From contig NC_083570.1 in the NCBI RefSeq assembly GCF_027579695.1, forward strand, positions 97,219,463 through 97,283,462: a DNA stretch of 64,000 nucleotides. The letters run 5' to 3'. Under the pieces are notes generated by a model. It had not been told where the DNA came from. It ran no database searches and was given only the letters and a program-made list of their open reading frames with translations. Source of the DNA: Neoarius graeffei. Lineage: Eukaryota; Chordata; Actinopteri; Siluriformes; Ariidae. Positions 1 through 11,500 of the stretch are shown here, in pieces; within the stretch, counting starts at the first letter, position 1, and each line of letters opens with the position of its first letter. Both the position numbers and the translations under genes were made by a program.

Positions 1-451
1 GTGCCCCCCCTACACATTATGGCAGTTTGAATGTAGATTGGTTGGCCAATGTAACAGATTGTACAGGTTGTTGTACATTGGTTTGAAGGAAATGATTAGT
101 GGGGGGTCTGGGGGTCCTCCCCCAGAAGTTTTTTATTATCATACATGTTATTTGCTGAATTCTGGTGCATTTTAATAAGTTGTTAGCTGACTTTACAGAG
201 GTAGGTTGAGAGCAATATCATGTTAAATCTTGTCACATGCCTACAGGTGAAAAATGTGAAGGAGAAATGTTCAGTGAGAAAATTTGAAGGCTTGCACAAT
301 CTTAAACCAAAACAGTTGATTTATTTTGGAGGATAAATGTTAAATATGCCAAAACACTGTCAGTCAAATTGTCAATCAAATATATTCATGCAGTGAATGC
401 AACCAAATACAAACAACACTATAACATTGGAAGCATTTATTATTATTGTTA
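1..451. other. AT-rich stretch without recognised feature
   Basis: No long open frame, splice-flanked exon or familiar repeat was seen here. It leads into the AT-rich left edge of the palindrome. Confidence 0.4.
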
Positions 452-688
452 TTATTATGTATTCAATTATTTATTTGGCATGTGGTGCTTTTTGTATTGT
501 CTAGAACATACATAAGATGAGCATATTATAACAGCAAAATAGAAGCACAATCATTTGAATGCAGCAAAAGTTTTGCTGCATTCAAATGATTGTGCTTCTA
601 TTTTGCTGCTATAATATGCTCATCTTATGTATGTTCTAGACAATACAAAAAGCACCACATGCCAAATAAATAATTGAATACATAATAA
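452..688. repeat. Near-perfect 237-bp palindrome
   Basis: Two arms of about 118 bp (452-569 and 571-688) are reverse complements around a single base at 570. I found one mismatch inside the arms. The pairing continues a little further with a 3-bp slip in flanking ATT repeats. It could be a foldback MITE or a local inverted duplication. I saw no target-site duplication. Confidence 0.9.
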
Positions 689-954
689 CAATAATAATTA
701 CACTAATAATAGGATCGTATGCAGGTAAAAGGGGAGACGGTGTACGGAGAAAATTATAAACAAGTCACAACGCTGAAACACAAGCCCAAAAACCCGCAAA
801 CCACGACTTCTGATTTTTTTTTAAAGCGAGCTCACAAAAAAAGAAACCCCAAAGTCGCTTATAAAAAGCGGAATTGGCAACCCACGCAGTGTTCCAGAAA
901 CCAGAATCTCTGATCGCAAGTTCTGTTCTAAATAGCTTTGACAGGTCGTCTTGT

Positions 955-1323
955 GGGCGGCACGGTGGTGTAGTGGTTAGCGCTGTCGCCTCACAGCAAG
1001 AAGGTCCTGGGTTCGAGCCCCGGGGCCGGCGAGGGCCTTTCTGTGTGGAGTTTGCATGTTCTCCCCGTGTCCGCGTGGGTTTCCTCCGGGTGCTCCGGTT
1101 TCCCCCACAGTCCAAAGACATGCAGGTTAGGTTAACTGGTGACTCTAAATTGACCGTAGGTGTGAATGTGAATGGTTGTCTGTGTCTATGTGTCAGCCCT
1201 GTGATGACCTGGCGACTTGTCCAGGGTGTACCCCGCCTTTCGCCCGTAGTCAGCTGGGATAGGTTCCAGCTTGCCTGCGACCCTGTAGAAGGATAAAGCG
1301 GCTACAGATAATGAGATGAGATG
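955..1323 (+). mobile_element. V-SINE/DANA-type SINE, full length
   Basis: The tRNA-like head has A-box (GTAGTGGTTAGC) and B-box (GGGTTCGAGCCCC) sequences. The conserved central block follows, then a 3' part ending in repeated GATGA units. A 12-bp direct repeat flanks it (943-954 and 1324-1335), as expected for target-primed insertion. Confidence 0.93.
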
Positions 1324-1335
1324 AGGTCGTCTTGT

Positions 1336-1890
1336 TATCAGGAAAACTATGATCTATCTCATAAAAGTCATGGGTTTATTGATTAATTAAACGATATTTA
1401 ATTATTCAGAACTGAAAATCGTGAAAAGGGTTTGTTGCCCCGGACAGCCCCGGCCCAATTTAACCCCTGGATGGATGGATGGATAGATAGATAGATAGAT
1501 AGATAGATTCTAAGAGGAGTGACATCATAATCTGTAAGATTGGCAATAAAAATGACAAAAAAAGCCTTAAAAAGTTAAGCTCAAAATTAATCCATTTTCT
1601 AACAAAAATGCAAAATTTCAATGAAATCAACAGTAAATCAGAGGAACATTTTAGAAGAAATATAAGCAAAAATTATTACCGTTCATATCCTTTACTCTCA
1701 ATCAAATGATTCAAATTAAAGGAAAAGATAAATGACCTCACTTTTTGTCATGTGATTAGGCTGACTGGCTGCAATTCCTAGAAACATAAGCAAGTCAAGT
1801 TTTCTGAATAAAAGTGTTGATGAAACTCACAGGGTCAGAAAGGTTAAAAGTACCAAAAGTGCAAGCCTACCTTGAAAATACATAAATATT
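1336..1890. other. Unassigned AT-rich sequence with GGAT/GATA microsatellite
   Basis: A GGAT then GATA tract lies at 1469-1507. Nothing else was recognised. Confidence 0.5.
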
Positions 1891-2062
1891 CATTATATTG
1901 CAGGCGCTCTTATCCAGAGCAAAGTACAACATACCCAGAGCAGCCTGGGGAACAGGTGCCTTGCTCAAGGGCACTTTGGCCATTCCCACTGGTTCAGGGA
2001 ATTGAACCAGCAACTTTTGGGCCTCAAAGCTGCTTCTCTAACCATTAGGCCATAGCTTCCCT
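1891..2062 (-). mobile_element. tRNA-derived SINE, second family
   Basis: On the minus strand the head reads as an A box (TGGCCTAATGGTTAG) and a B box (GGTTCAATTCC), followed by a body ending in the aggcgctcttatccagag block. A partial second copy of that 3' block lies at 2091-2126. It is unrelated to the V-SINEs of this window. Confidence 0.7.
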
Positions 2063-2490
2063 GTAGAGTTATTAAATTATGTTACATTACAGGCATTTAG
2101 CAGACACTCTTATCCAGCAAACATACAAGTTTAACAGTTTTTACCTAATCTGCAGGTTCAGTTTTTATTAGGAAGAACTGGTTCACTTTATTCATATTAA
2201 AATTATAGGATGACTTTATTCAATGTAAAACGTTCAGGCCCTAACCTAATAAATCATATTTAATGTCCTTAGTTCTACATGTTTCCTCTCACATTATTTA
2301 TATGAATTATTTCCTAAAGTGGATCTTGAATGTGCATGGATATTGTAGATCTATATAACTCCCTGTACTTCCTGAATAGGTTTCTCTTGAAGAATATAAT
2401 ACGACCCATACAGAAAATAGATGTACTGAAATATACTTTTAAGTGTCATAAAATATATATGGAATATATTGTAAATATCAGTCAAATCAA

Positions 2491-2798
2491 GGTCCCTCTC
2501 ACACCAGAATTTGGTCTTCCCAGACAGTCTCCTGTCCCAGTACTAACCAACTCTTTAAGGCGTATGGGTGCAGTGCCAATCTCCGTTTCGATAGCCCTCA
2601 GCCTCTCGACTATACAACTGGGGGCTAGTCCTCTGGTAACAACAAGAGTTTGACTTCCCTACTCACATCTGTATTGCAGCATGCCTTGCCAGATAGCATC
2701 TTTTTTTTTTTTTTTGATGGTCTTTGGTATGACCCAACCATGAGTGGAACTCACGATCTCCTGGTTGAGAAACAGACACACTAACCACTAGGCCAACT
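2491..2798 (-). mobile_element. Composite SINE: tRNA-like head plus 5S-rRNA-like module
   Basis: On the minus strand a tRNA-like head (GGCCTAGTGGTTAG, about 2795-2712) is followed by an A-rich stretch. A distal module (about 2600-2495) then closely resembles the 3' half of 5S rRNA, with TGGTTAGTACT, GGAGAC and CTGGGAA in the right order and spacing. It is a degraded retroelement, not a 5S gene. Confidence 0.55.
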
Positions 2799-2838
2799 TG
2801 CAGGATATTGCAAACATACGACAATATATTTGCATTGT

Positions 2839-3188
2839 CGGGCAGCATGGTGGTGTAGTGGTTAACACTGTCACCTCACAGCAAGAAGGTCCTGGGTTAG
2901 AGCTCAGTGGCTGACGGAGGCCTTTCTGTGTGGAGTTTGCATGTTCTCCCCGTGTCTGCATGGGTTTCTTCTGGGTGCTCCAGGTTCCCCCACAATCCAA
3001 AGACATGTAGGTTAGGCCAATTGGTGGCTCTAAATTGACTGTAGGTGTGAATAATTGTTTGTCTCTATGTGTCAGGTCTGCGAAGATCTGGCAACTTGTC
3101 CGGGGTGTACCCCACCTCTTGCCCATAATCAGTTGGGACAGGCTCCAGCTTGCCCACGACCCTGCACAGGATAAGCGGTTATGGATGG
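2839..3188 (+). mobile_element. V-SINE, diverged
   Basis: Same head and central block as the other V-SINEs, but with many transitions and a GGAT tail, so older. A 13-bp direct repeat flanks it (2826-2838 and 3189-3201). Confidence 0.88.
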
Positions 3189-3314
3189 ATATTTGCATTG
3201 TTGTTCAGATATATTTGTAATTTTGAAACATAAAGTATAGGATGCTGAGTGTGAAATACTGGCTATTCAAAATATATTCAAATTTATTACTTGAACTGCA
3301 AAATATAAGACAAT

Positions 3315-3655
3315 CTATGGCAGCACAGTAGTTTCCCATCCCACAGTTAGCGTGTCACATTCCAGCAAATAGGTTCTGGATTTAAACCTGCTGGTCAAAT
3401 GGGGTCTTTCTGTGTGGAGTTTGCATGTTCTCATCCCACAGTCCAAAGACATGTTGATTAGGTCAACCGACTACTCTAAATTGCCCATAGGTGTGAGTGT
3501 GAACACAGAGGCTGGCTATCTCTGATTTAACCCCATGATAGACTGGTGATGTGTGCAGAGTGAACCCTACCTCTCACTCAGTGTCAGCTAAGATTGGCTC
3601 TAGCTCACACATGACCCACAGTGGATAAGCAGTATAGAGAATGGATGGATGGAAG
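3315..3655 (+). mobile_element. V-SINE, highly diverged
   Basis: The central block (ctttctgtgtggagtttgca and the following cacagtccaaagacatg) is clear. The head and 3' part are heavily mutated. It ends in GGAT repeats. It is among the oldest SINE copies here. Confidence 0.8.
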
Positions 3656-3803
3656 GCAAAATATATGTGGTCATCAACTTTTAGCTGGCTGTAACTGATA
3701 AAAGTCCTTCTTCAGCTGTACATGTTTCATCCTTAGAAGCACCTAAGGTTAGGGTTAATTAGTTTATTAGTAAATAGTTAATTAGTAAATAAGTTGATAA
3801 ACA

Positions 3804-4172
3804 GGGCAGTACGGTGGTGTAGTGGTTAGCGCTGTCGCCTCACAGCAAGAAGGTCCGGGTTCGAGCCCCGTGGCCGGCGAGGGCCTTTCTGTGTGGAGTT
3901 TGCATGTTCTCCCCGTGTCCGCGTGGGTTTCCTCCGGGTGCTCCGGTTTCCCCCACAGTCCAAAGAATGCAGGTTAGGTGAACTGGTGACTCTAAATTGA
4001 CCATAGATGCGAGTGTGAATAGTTGTCTGTATCTATGTGTCAGCCCTGTAATGACCTGGCGACTTGTCCAGGGTGTACCCCGCCTTTCGCCCGTAGTCAG
4101 CTGGGATAGGCTCCAGCTTGCCTGCGACCCTGTAGGACAGGATAAAGCGGCTAGAGATAATGAGATGAGATG
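3804..4172 (+). mobile_element. V-SINE, full length
   Basis: Standard head, central block and GATGA tail. Flanked by the 13-bp direct repeat aagttgataaaca (3791-3803 and 4173-4185). Confidence 0.92.
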
Positions 4173-4255
4173 AAGTTGATAAACACAATGTTTCTTGGAC
4201 CAGTTTTGACTATTTACATATATTTATTTCAAAAAGGCTCATTAAACATGTATTT

Positions 4256-4258
<3 letters not shown>

Positions 4259-4295
<37 letters not shown>
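4259..4295. repeat. (AT)n microsatellite
   Basis: Uninterrupted AT dinucleotide tract just outside the Tc1-A copy. Confidence 0.95.
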
Positions 4296-4302
<7 letters not shown>

Positions 4303-4671
4303 TACAGTGGCGCTTAAAAGTTTGTGAACCCTTTAGAATTTTCTATATTTCTGCATAAATATGACCTAAAACTTCATCAGATTTTCACACAAATCCTAAA
4401 AGTAGATAAAGAGAACCCTGTTAAACAAATGTAACAAAAATATTATACTTGGTCATTTATTTATTGAGGAAAATGATCCAATATTACATATCTGTGAGTG
4501 GCAAAAGTATGTGAACCTCTAGGATTAGCAGTTAATTTGAAGGTGCAATTAGAGTCAGGTGTTTTCAATCAATGGGATGACAATCAGGTGTGAGTGGGCA
4601 CCCTGTTTTATTTAAAGAACAGGGATCTATCAAAGTCTGATCTTCACAACACATGTTTGTGGAAGTGTATC

Positions 4672-6408
4672 ATGGCACGAACAAAGGATATTTCTGAGGA
4701 CCTCAGAAAAAGCATTGTTGATGCTTATGAGGCTGGAAAAGGTTACAAAACCATCTCTAAAGAGTTTGGACTCCACCAATCCACAGTCAGACAGATTGTG
4801 TACAAATGGAGGAAATTCAAGACCATTGTTGCCCTCCCCAGGAGTGATCAACCAACAAAGATCACTCCAAGAGCAAGGTGTGTAATAGTCGGCGAGGTCA
4901 CAAAGGACCCCAGGGTAACTTCTAAGGCCCTGTTTACATTATTTCGAATCAGCGGCTCATCAGATTAACGTTTTTAAAACAATTCGCATGCACACAGCAA
5001 CGCCAATACACGATTCGCGTGCACACAGCAACGCCAATACAAGGATACGCTAATCACATGACTAATTAGACGGCACGTCACATGATCCCAGTGCATATCG
5101 GGCATGCGCAAGTCACTCACCACTTGCAAGTGGAAGGATGGCAAGCGAACACCTTCTCCAGCAGATAAACACACCTGGCTGTGATGTTCATGTTCTCACT
5201 GAGTTTAAGCGCCTGAAGGAGGTTGAAATGTGTAAATAAACCTCAGTGCAGCTCAGCACTTCCTCCTGCGCTCCAAATCACTCCACCCTGAACAGCAAGT
5301 GCCCTCTGGAGGGTGCGCACTCCGGCCCTGCGCAGCTCACAGAGCGCGCGAGTGAAGCGCACGAGCAGTGATTCGGGACTGAGCCGCTGTGTGTGTGATC
5401 CCAAAGCCAGCGAATCAGGAAGGTGGATGTCACAGTGACATTGTCCAATGACGACGTCAGCTAGAGCTCAGCACAGCGTATCCGCGTATCCTCAATGTTT
5501 ACACAGCACCGGATCAGACACGAACTGGATTGAATACGTGGGCTCTGGCGGATTCCCGTTTCCCGGCGTTTCCCGGTGTTTTAATGTGAACGGACAGTGC
5601 ATCCGCGAAGAAAATGAGACAAATACGGTCTAATGTAAGCTTGGCCTAAGCAACTGAAGGCCTCTCTCACATTGGCTAATGTTAATGTTCATGAGTCCAC
5701 CATCAGGAGAACACTGAACAACAATGGTGTGCATGGCATGGTTGCAAGGAGAAAGCCACTGCTCTCCAAAAGAACAATGCTGCTCGTCTGCAGTTTGCTA
5801 AAGATCACGTGGACAAGCCAGAAGGTTATTGGAAAAATGTTTTGTGGACGGATGAGACCAAAATAGAACTTTTTGGTTTCAATGAGAAGCGTTATGTTTG
5901 GAGAAAGGAAAACACTGCATTCCAGCATAAGAACCTTATCCCATCTGTGAAACATGGTGGTGGTAGTATCATGGTTTGGGCCTGTTTTGCTGCATCTGGG
6001 CCAGGACGGCTTGCCATCGTTATGCTTGCTGAATTATACCAGCGAATTCTAAAGGAAAATGTCAGAACATCTCTCCATGAACTGAATTTCAAGAGAAGGT
6101 GGGTCATGCAGCAAGACAACGGCCCTAAGCACACAAGTCGTTCTACCAAAGAATGGTTAAAGAAGAATAAAGTTAATGTTTTGGAATGGCCAAGTCAAAG
6201 TCCTGACCTTAATCCAATCGAAATGTTGTGGAAGGACCTGAAGCGAGCAGTTCATGTGAGGAAACCCACCAACATCCCAGAGTTGAAGCTGTTCTGTACG
6301 GAGGAACGGGCTAAAATTCCTCCAAGCTGGTGTGCAGGACTGATCAACAGTTAACAGAAACATTTAGTTGTAGTTATTGCTGCACAAGGGGGTCACACCA
6401 GATACTGA
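4672..6408 (+). pseudogene. Tc1-A transposase, split by a MITE
   Basis: The start ATGGCACGAACAAAG is intact. The N-terminal paired-like helix-turn-helix region is readable up to the insertion at 4926-5646. After it come [20 protein letters not shown], a GGGSIMVW motif, QQDN and SPDLNPIE. These give the D, D and E of a DD34E transposase, with 34 residues between the second D and the E. Beyond the insertion, small frameshifts and a deleted stretch near the IIDGTMNS region break the frame. Such proteins bind the element's own inverted repeats and cut and paste it in the nucleus. This copy cannot make one. Confidence 0.9.
4926..5646. mobile_element. 721-bp non-autonomous DNA element nested in Tc1-A
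   Basis: It interrupts the sequence cttc-taa-gcaactg that is intact in the other Tc1-A copies. TAA is duplicated (4923-4925 and 5647-5649). The ends are imperfect inverted repeats (GGCCCTGTTTACATTA against GGCCAAGCTTACATTA). A TAA target suggests PIF/Harbinger. The interior is more GC- and CpG-rich than its surroundings and shows no transposase. Confidence 0.8.
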
Positions 6409-6630
6409 AAGCAAAGGTTCACATACTTTTGCCACTCACAAATATGTAATATTGGATAATTTTCCTCAATAAATAAATGACCAAGTATAATATTTTTGTC
6501 TCATTTGTTTAACTGGGTTCTCTTTATCTACTTTTAGGACTTGTGTAAAAATCTAATGATGTTTTAGGCCATTTTTATGCAGAAATATAGAAAATTATGA
6601 AGGGTTCACAAACTTTCAAGCACCACTGTA

Positions 6631-6836
6631 TTTTCCCAGTATGGGTACTGTGGTATGCAAAGCAGTATAGATAGAAATGTGCTTGCTGTTGTAGGACTGA
6701 GTTTACATATTGTATCTTTGCTGTCATTTGCATACAGAATATGAAATAGTTATTCAAGTTCCATTACCAAACTAATTCCCACCATAAAGAGCATGTTTCA
6801 CCTCCTTCACATTCACCGACTCTTCCCACATCAGTG

Positions 6837-6894
<58 letters not shown>

Positions 6895-7462
6895 ACACAC
6901 AGAGGACATATGCCACCTCTGAAGGTAACATTATGAAATGATTTAGGCTTATATTGTCTTTCTATCTCTTTCCTAAAATGTGTCTTTTGTTTGCGTATAC
7001 TCTAGTTAGTAGTAGGTTTAGGTGCAAGTCTTTCATTATATCATGTCATTATTTCAGTTATTACAGCTCAGTTAATGTCCCACAGAATTCAGGATGATTA
7101 TACGTTTGTTAAAAATGTCTTTGAGCTTTCATTCATTCCTTTGCAAGAAGTTTAAGGCCTTGAGATTAATCCAGACCAATGTTAGATTTTGTTGTTGTTT
7201 CTGTGAAATGTAGAATTTATTTGTATACTAAAATGCAGGACTGATTATGGAGGAATTAAATGTAGAAATACAGACAAAGCTGTTTGAGTTAGGAGGAAGT
7301 GACTAATATGTGACTATTTGACTACGTGCATTTTGTTTCTAGTACTGTTATATTGCTCTTTGCAAAGAATTTGAAGCTTTTTTAAATTATCAACACAGTA
7401 CATTTGGAAATAATAATAATAATAATAATGATGATAATAATAATAATAATAATAATAATAAT
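6631..7462. other. Unassigned sequence with (CA)n and (TAA)n tracts
   Basis: A CA tract lies at about 6840-6900 and TAA/TGA triplets at about 7411-7462. No exon or known repeat was recognised between them. Confidence 0.5.
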
Positions 7463-7836
7463 GGTGGCACGGTGGTGTAGTGGTTAGCACTGTCGCCTCA
7501 CAGCGAGAAGGTCCGGGTTCGAGCCCCGTGGCCGGCGAGGGCCTTTCTGTGCAGAGTTTGCATGTTCTCCCCGTGTTCGCGTGGATTTCCTCCGGGTGCT
7601 CCGGTTTCCCCCACAGTCCAAAGACATGCAGGTTAGGTTAACTGGTGACTCTACATTGACCGTAGGTGTGAATGTGAGTGTGAATGGTTGTCTGTGTCTA
7701 TGTGTCAGCCCTGTGATGACCTGGCGACTTGTCCAGGGTGTACCCCGCCTTTCGCCCGTAGTCAGCTGGGATAGGCTCCAGCTTGCCTGCGACCCTGTAG
7801 AACAGGATAAAGTGGCTAGAGATAATGAGATGAGAT
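7463..7836 (+). mobile_element. V-SINE inserted in a TAA microsatellite
   Basis: Full-length head, central block and 3' part. Both flanks are TAA repeats, so the exact target duplication cannot be resolved. Confidence 0.9.
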
Positions 7837-7885
7837 AATAATAATAATAATAAGAGGAAGAGAAGAAGCATTTTATTGTTGTTGT

Positions 7886-8268
7886 TGTTACCTCCGCCAG
7901 CTTCATTGGAGAAGGTTATGTTTTTGCCTCTGTTTGTTTCTTTGTTTTTTTTGTTCCCAATGTAACTCAAAAAGTAGTGAACAGATTTTGATGGCATTTG
8001 GAGGAAAGGTGGGCCATGAGTGAAAGAACAATTAATTAGATTTTGATGCAAATCTGGATATGTATGTGGATCCAGGATCGAGATATGTATGTAGAGCCAG
8101 GATTTTTTTTTTTTGTCTTTTCCCAATGTAACTCAAAAAGTAGTGAATAAATTTTGATGAAATTTGGTGGACAGCTTTAGGATCATCCTAGGTTCAAGTG
8201 ATTTGATTTTGATGTTGATAATATGTAGCTTGGCGGAGGTATGGACTTTACCGAGTGCCCTTCTAGTT
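7886..8268. repeat. Interspersed repeat with CCTCCGCCA/TGGCGGAGG ends
   Basis: It begins acctccgccagc and ends gcttggcggaggt, so the termini are inverted repeats. Inside, the phrase cccaatgtaactcaaaaagtagtgaa occurs twice. The pattern is familiar from teleost intergenic DNA, but I cannot assign a superfamily. It lies about 200 bp upstream of the Ig-receptor start codon. Confidence 0.6.
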
Positions 8269-8462
8269 GTTGTTGTTGTTGCTGCTGCTGATGTAGTTAT
8301 TGTTATTATTGTAAGTTGCTAGATATACTGAAGCCTTTACTGAGAAATGCAATCATTTTTGTTCAACAAAATTTGCTGTTGTTGCTGCTTGCAACATTTC
8401 ATGTACACCAAATAACGTGATGTGAGTGCGATTTAGTTTTCAGTAATGACCCTGGCAGAAAG

Positions 8463-8508
8463 ATGGATGTAACACGCCTGACTTGTCTCTTCATCTTTAC
8501 ATTGATTT
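8463..8508 (+). CDS. Ig-receptor exon 1: start codon and leader
   Basis: ATG at 8463 starts [15 protein letters not shown], a typical signal-peptide core. The donor gtgagtat follows at 8509, leaving phase 1. Confidence 0.75.
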
Positions 8509-11500
8509 GTGAGTATCCATGTTAACACACATCTATGTCTAATATCGTCTAGGTTTTTTTTACACTTTTATTTCTCTCTCTAGACCATATTCTGTCTGCT
8601 TCTCATTCATCCAGTGCAGGTAAAGTCAAAGTCATTGACTGATTGTCTGTCTTAGTATATTATCCATAATGCTCTCACTGGAATTGTCTCTTTTACTGTA
8701 AATCAATAACAGTTGATGTGTTTGTCTCATTACTGTATCATGTTGTTTCCTGTTGGCTAATGAAGAATGCGAACTGTGTCCAGAGAACTGCACACAATGT
8801 GCTCTTGGTCAGTATTAAAGTATTTTTTGCCCCATTATATTTATCTCATATGTAGAATGCAATTTCAAAACTGTTACCACAACATACAATCACCAAATTC
8901 TCTTCTCCTTTCAATGTTAATGCTGTAAAAGTAAAATTCCACCCTGAAACACATTAAATATGCTTTGAAATATGATGTCCTTAGCTATTCTGGTGCTAAC
9001 ATATTGCTTGGTGTTGTACAGTATCTGGCAAAAGTATTCATCCCCCTTGGTGTTTGTCCTGTTTTGTCTCATTACAAGCTGGAATTAAAGTGGATTTTTG
9101 GAGGGTTAGCACCATTTGATTTACAAAACATGCCTAGCAATTTGAAGGTGAAAATTGTTGTTTTATTGTGACACAAACAATAATTAAGATGGGGGGGAAA
9201 ACAGAAATCTGGAGTGTGCATAGATATTCACCCCCCAAAGTCAATACTTTGTAGAGCCACCTTTTGTTGCAATTATAGCTCCAAGTCTCTTGGGGTATGT
9301 CTCTATTAGCTTAGCACATCTAGCCACTGGGATTTTTGCCCATTCCTCAAGGCAAAACTGCTCCAACTCCTTCAAGTTAGATGGGTTGCATTGGTGTACA
9401 GCAATCTTCAAGTTATGCCACAGATTCTCAATCGGATTGAGGTCTGGGCTTTGACTAGACCATTCCAAGACATTTAAATGCTTCCTTTTAAACCACTGCA
9501 CTGTAGCTTTAGCAGTATATTTTGGGTCATTGTCCTGCTGGAACATGAACCTTTGTCCCAGTCTCAAACCTCTGGCCGACTCAAACAGGTTTTCCTCCAG
9601 AATTGCCCTGTATTTAGTGCCATCCATCTTTCCTTCAGCCCTGACCAGCTTTCCTGTCCCTGCAGATGAAAAACATCCCCACAGCATGATGCTGCCACCA
9701 CCATGCGTCACTGTAGGAATGGTGTTCTCAGGCTGTTTGGTTTGCGCCACACATGGCATTTCCAATGATGGCCAATAAGATCAATTTTAGTCTCATCTGA
9801 CCAGAGAATCTTCTTCCATGTGTTTGGGGAGCCTGCCACATGCTGTTGAGCAAACTCCAAATGTGTTTTCTTAAGCAATGACTTTTTTCTGGCCACTCTT
9901 CCACAAAGCCCCGCTCTGTGGAGTGTATGGCTTAAAGTGGTCCTCTGGACAGATACGCCTATCTCCACTGTGGATCTTTGCAGCTCTTTCAGTGTTATCT
10001 TTGGTGTCTTTGTTGCATCTCTGATTAATGCCTTCCTTGCCCAGTCTGTGAGTTTTGGTGGGCAGCCTTCTCTTGTCAGGTTTGTAGTGGTGCCATACTC
10101 TTTCCATTTTGCTATAATGGATTTAATGGTGCTCCCTGGGATATTCAAAGTTTGAGATTTTTTTTTTTTTATAACCCACCCTGATCTACAACTGTGTCTT
10201 CTGGCCTCTTTGGAGTACTCCTTGGTTTTCATGTTGCAGAGTGAGGGTCCTTCCAAAACAGGTTGATTTATACAGACATCATGTGACAGATCATGTGACA
10301 CTTTGAACACAGGTGGATCTTAATCAACTAATTATGTGACTTATGACGTGAATTGGTTCGACCAGCTCTTATTTAGGGATTTCATACGAAAGGGGGTGAA
10401 TACCTATGCACACTCCAGATTTCTGGGGGGGTTCATTTTAATTATTGTTTGTGTCACAATAAAACAGCAATTTGCATCTTTAAAGTGGTAGGCATGTTGT
10501 GTAAATCAAATGGTGCTAACCCTCCAAAAATCCATTTTGATTCCAGTTTGTAATGCAACGAAACAGGACAAACACCAAGGGGGATGAACACTTTTGCAAG
10601 ACACTGTATTTCAGTTATTCCTTTGAGCAGTTAGCGGTTGTGTGCGGCACTGAGGTCACATGGGGACATTGTTATTGCCAGTACAATTATAACAGCATTT
10701 ACAGTGGTGCTTGAAAGTTTGTGAACCCTTTAGAATTTTCTAGATTTCTGCATAAATGTGACCTAAAACATCATCAGATTTTCACACAAGTCCTAAAAGT
10801 AGATAAAGAAAACCCAGTTAAACAAATGAGACAAAAAATATTATACTTGGTCATTTATTTATTGAGGAAAATGATCCAATTTTACATATCTGTGAGTGGC
10901 AAAAGTATGTGAACCTCTAGGATTAGCAGTTAATTTGAAGGTGAAATTAGAGTCAGTTGTTTTCAATCAATGGGATGACAATCAGGTGTAAGTGGGCACC
11001 CTGTTTTATTTAAAGAACAGGGATCTATCAAAGTCTGATCTTCACAACACACGTTTGTGGAAGTGTATCATGGCATGAACAAAGGAGATTTCTGAGGACA
11101 TCAGAAAAAGCGTTGTTGATGCTCATCAGGCTGGAAAAGGTTACAAAACCATCTCTAAAGAGTTTGGACTCCACCAATCCACAGTCAGACAGATTGTGTA
11201 CAAATGGAGGAAATTCAAGACCATTGTTACCCTCCCCAGGAGTGGTCGACCAACAAAGATCACTCCAAGAGCAAGGTGTGTAATAGTTGGTGAGGTCACA
11301 AAGGACCCCATGGTAACTTCTAAGCAATTGAAGGCCTCTCTCACATTGGCTAATGTTAATGTTCATGAGTCCACCATCAGGAGAGCACTGAACAACAACG
11401 GTGTGCATGACAGGGTTGCAAGGAGAAAGCCACTGTTCTCCAAAAAGAACATTGCTGCTCGTCTGCGGTTTGCTAAAGATCACGTGGACAAGCCAAAAGG

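Larger units (their letters stand above)
4305..6628 (+). mobile_element. Tc1-like transposon, family A copy 1
   Basis: The terminal inverted repeats are long (about 215 bp). They start CAGTGG at 4305 and end CACTG at 6628, with the TA target duplicated outside. The element would be about 1.6 kb without the 721-bp MITE inside its transposase gene. Confidence 0.93.

Noticed and set aside
955..1030. A tRNA gene from A- and B-box motifs
   Set aside because: It is the head of a SINE. No cloverleaf acceptor stem or terminator is present.
2495..2600. A 5S rRNA gene
   Set aside because: Only a diverged 3' half is present, within a retroelement.
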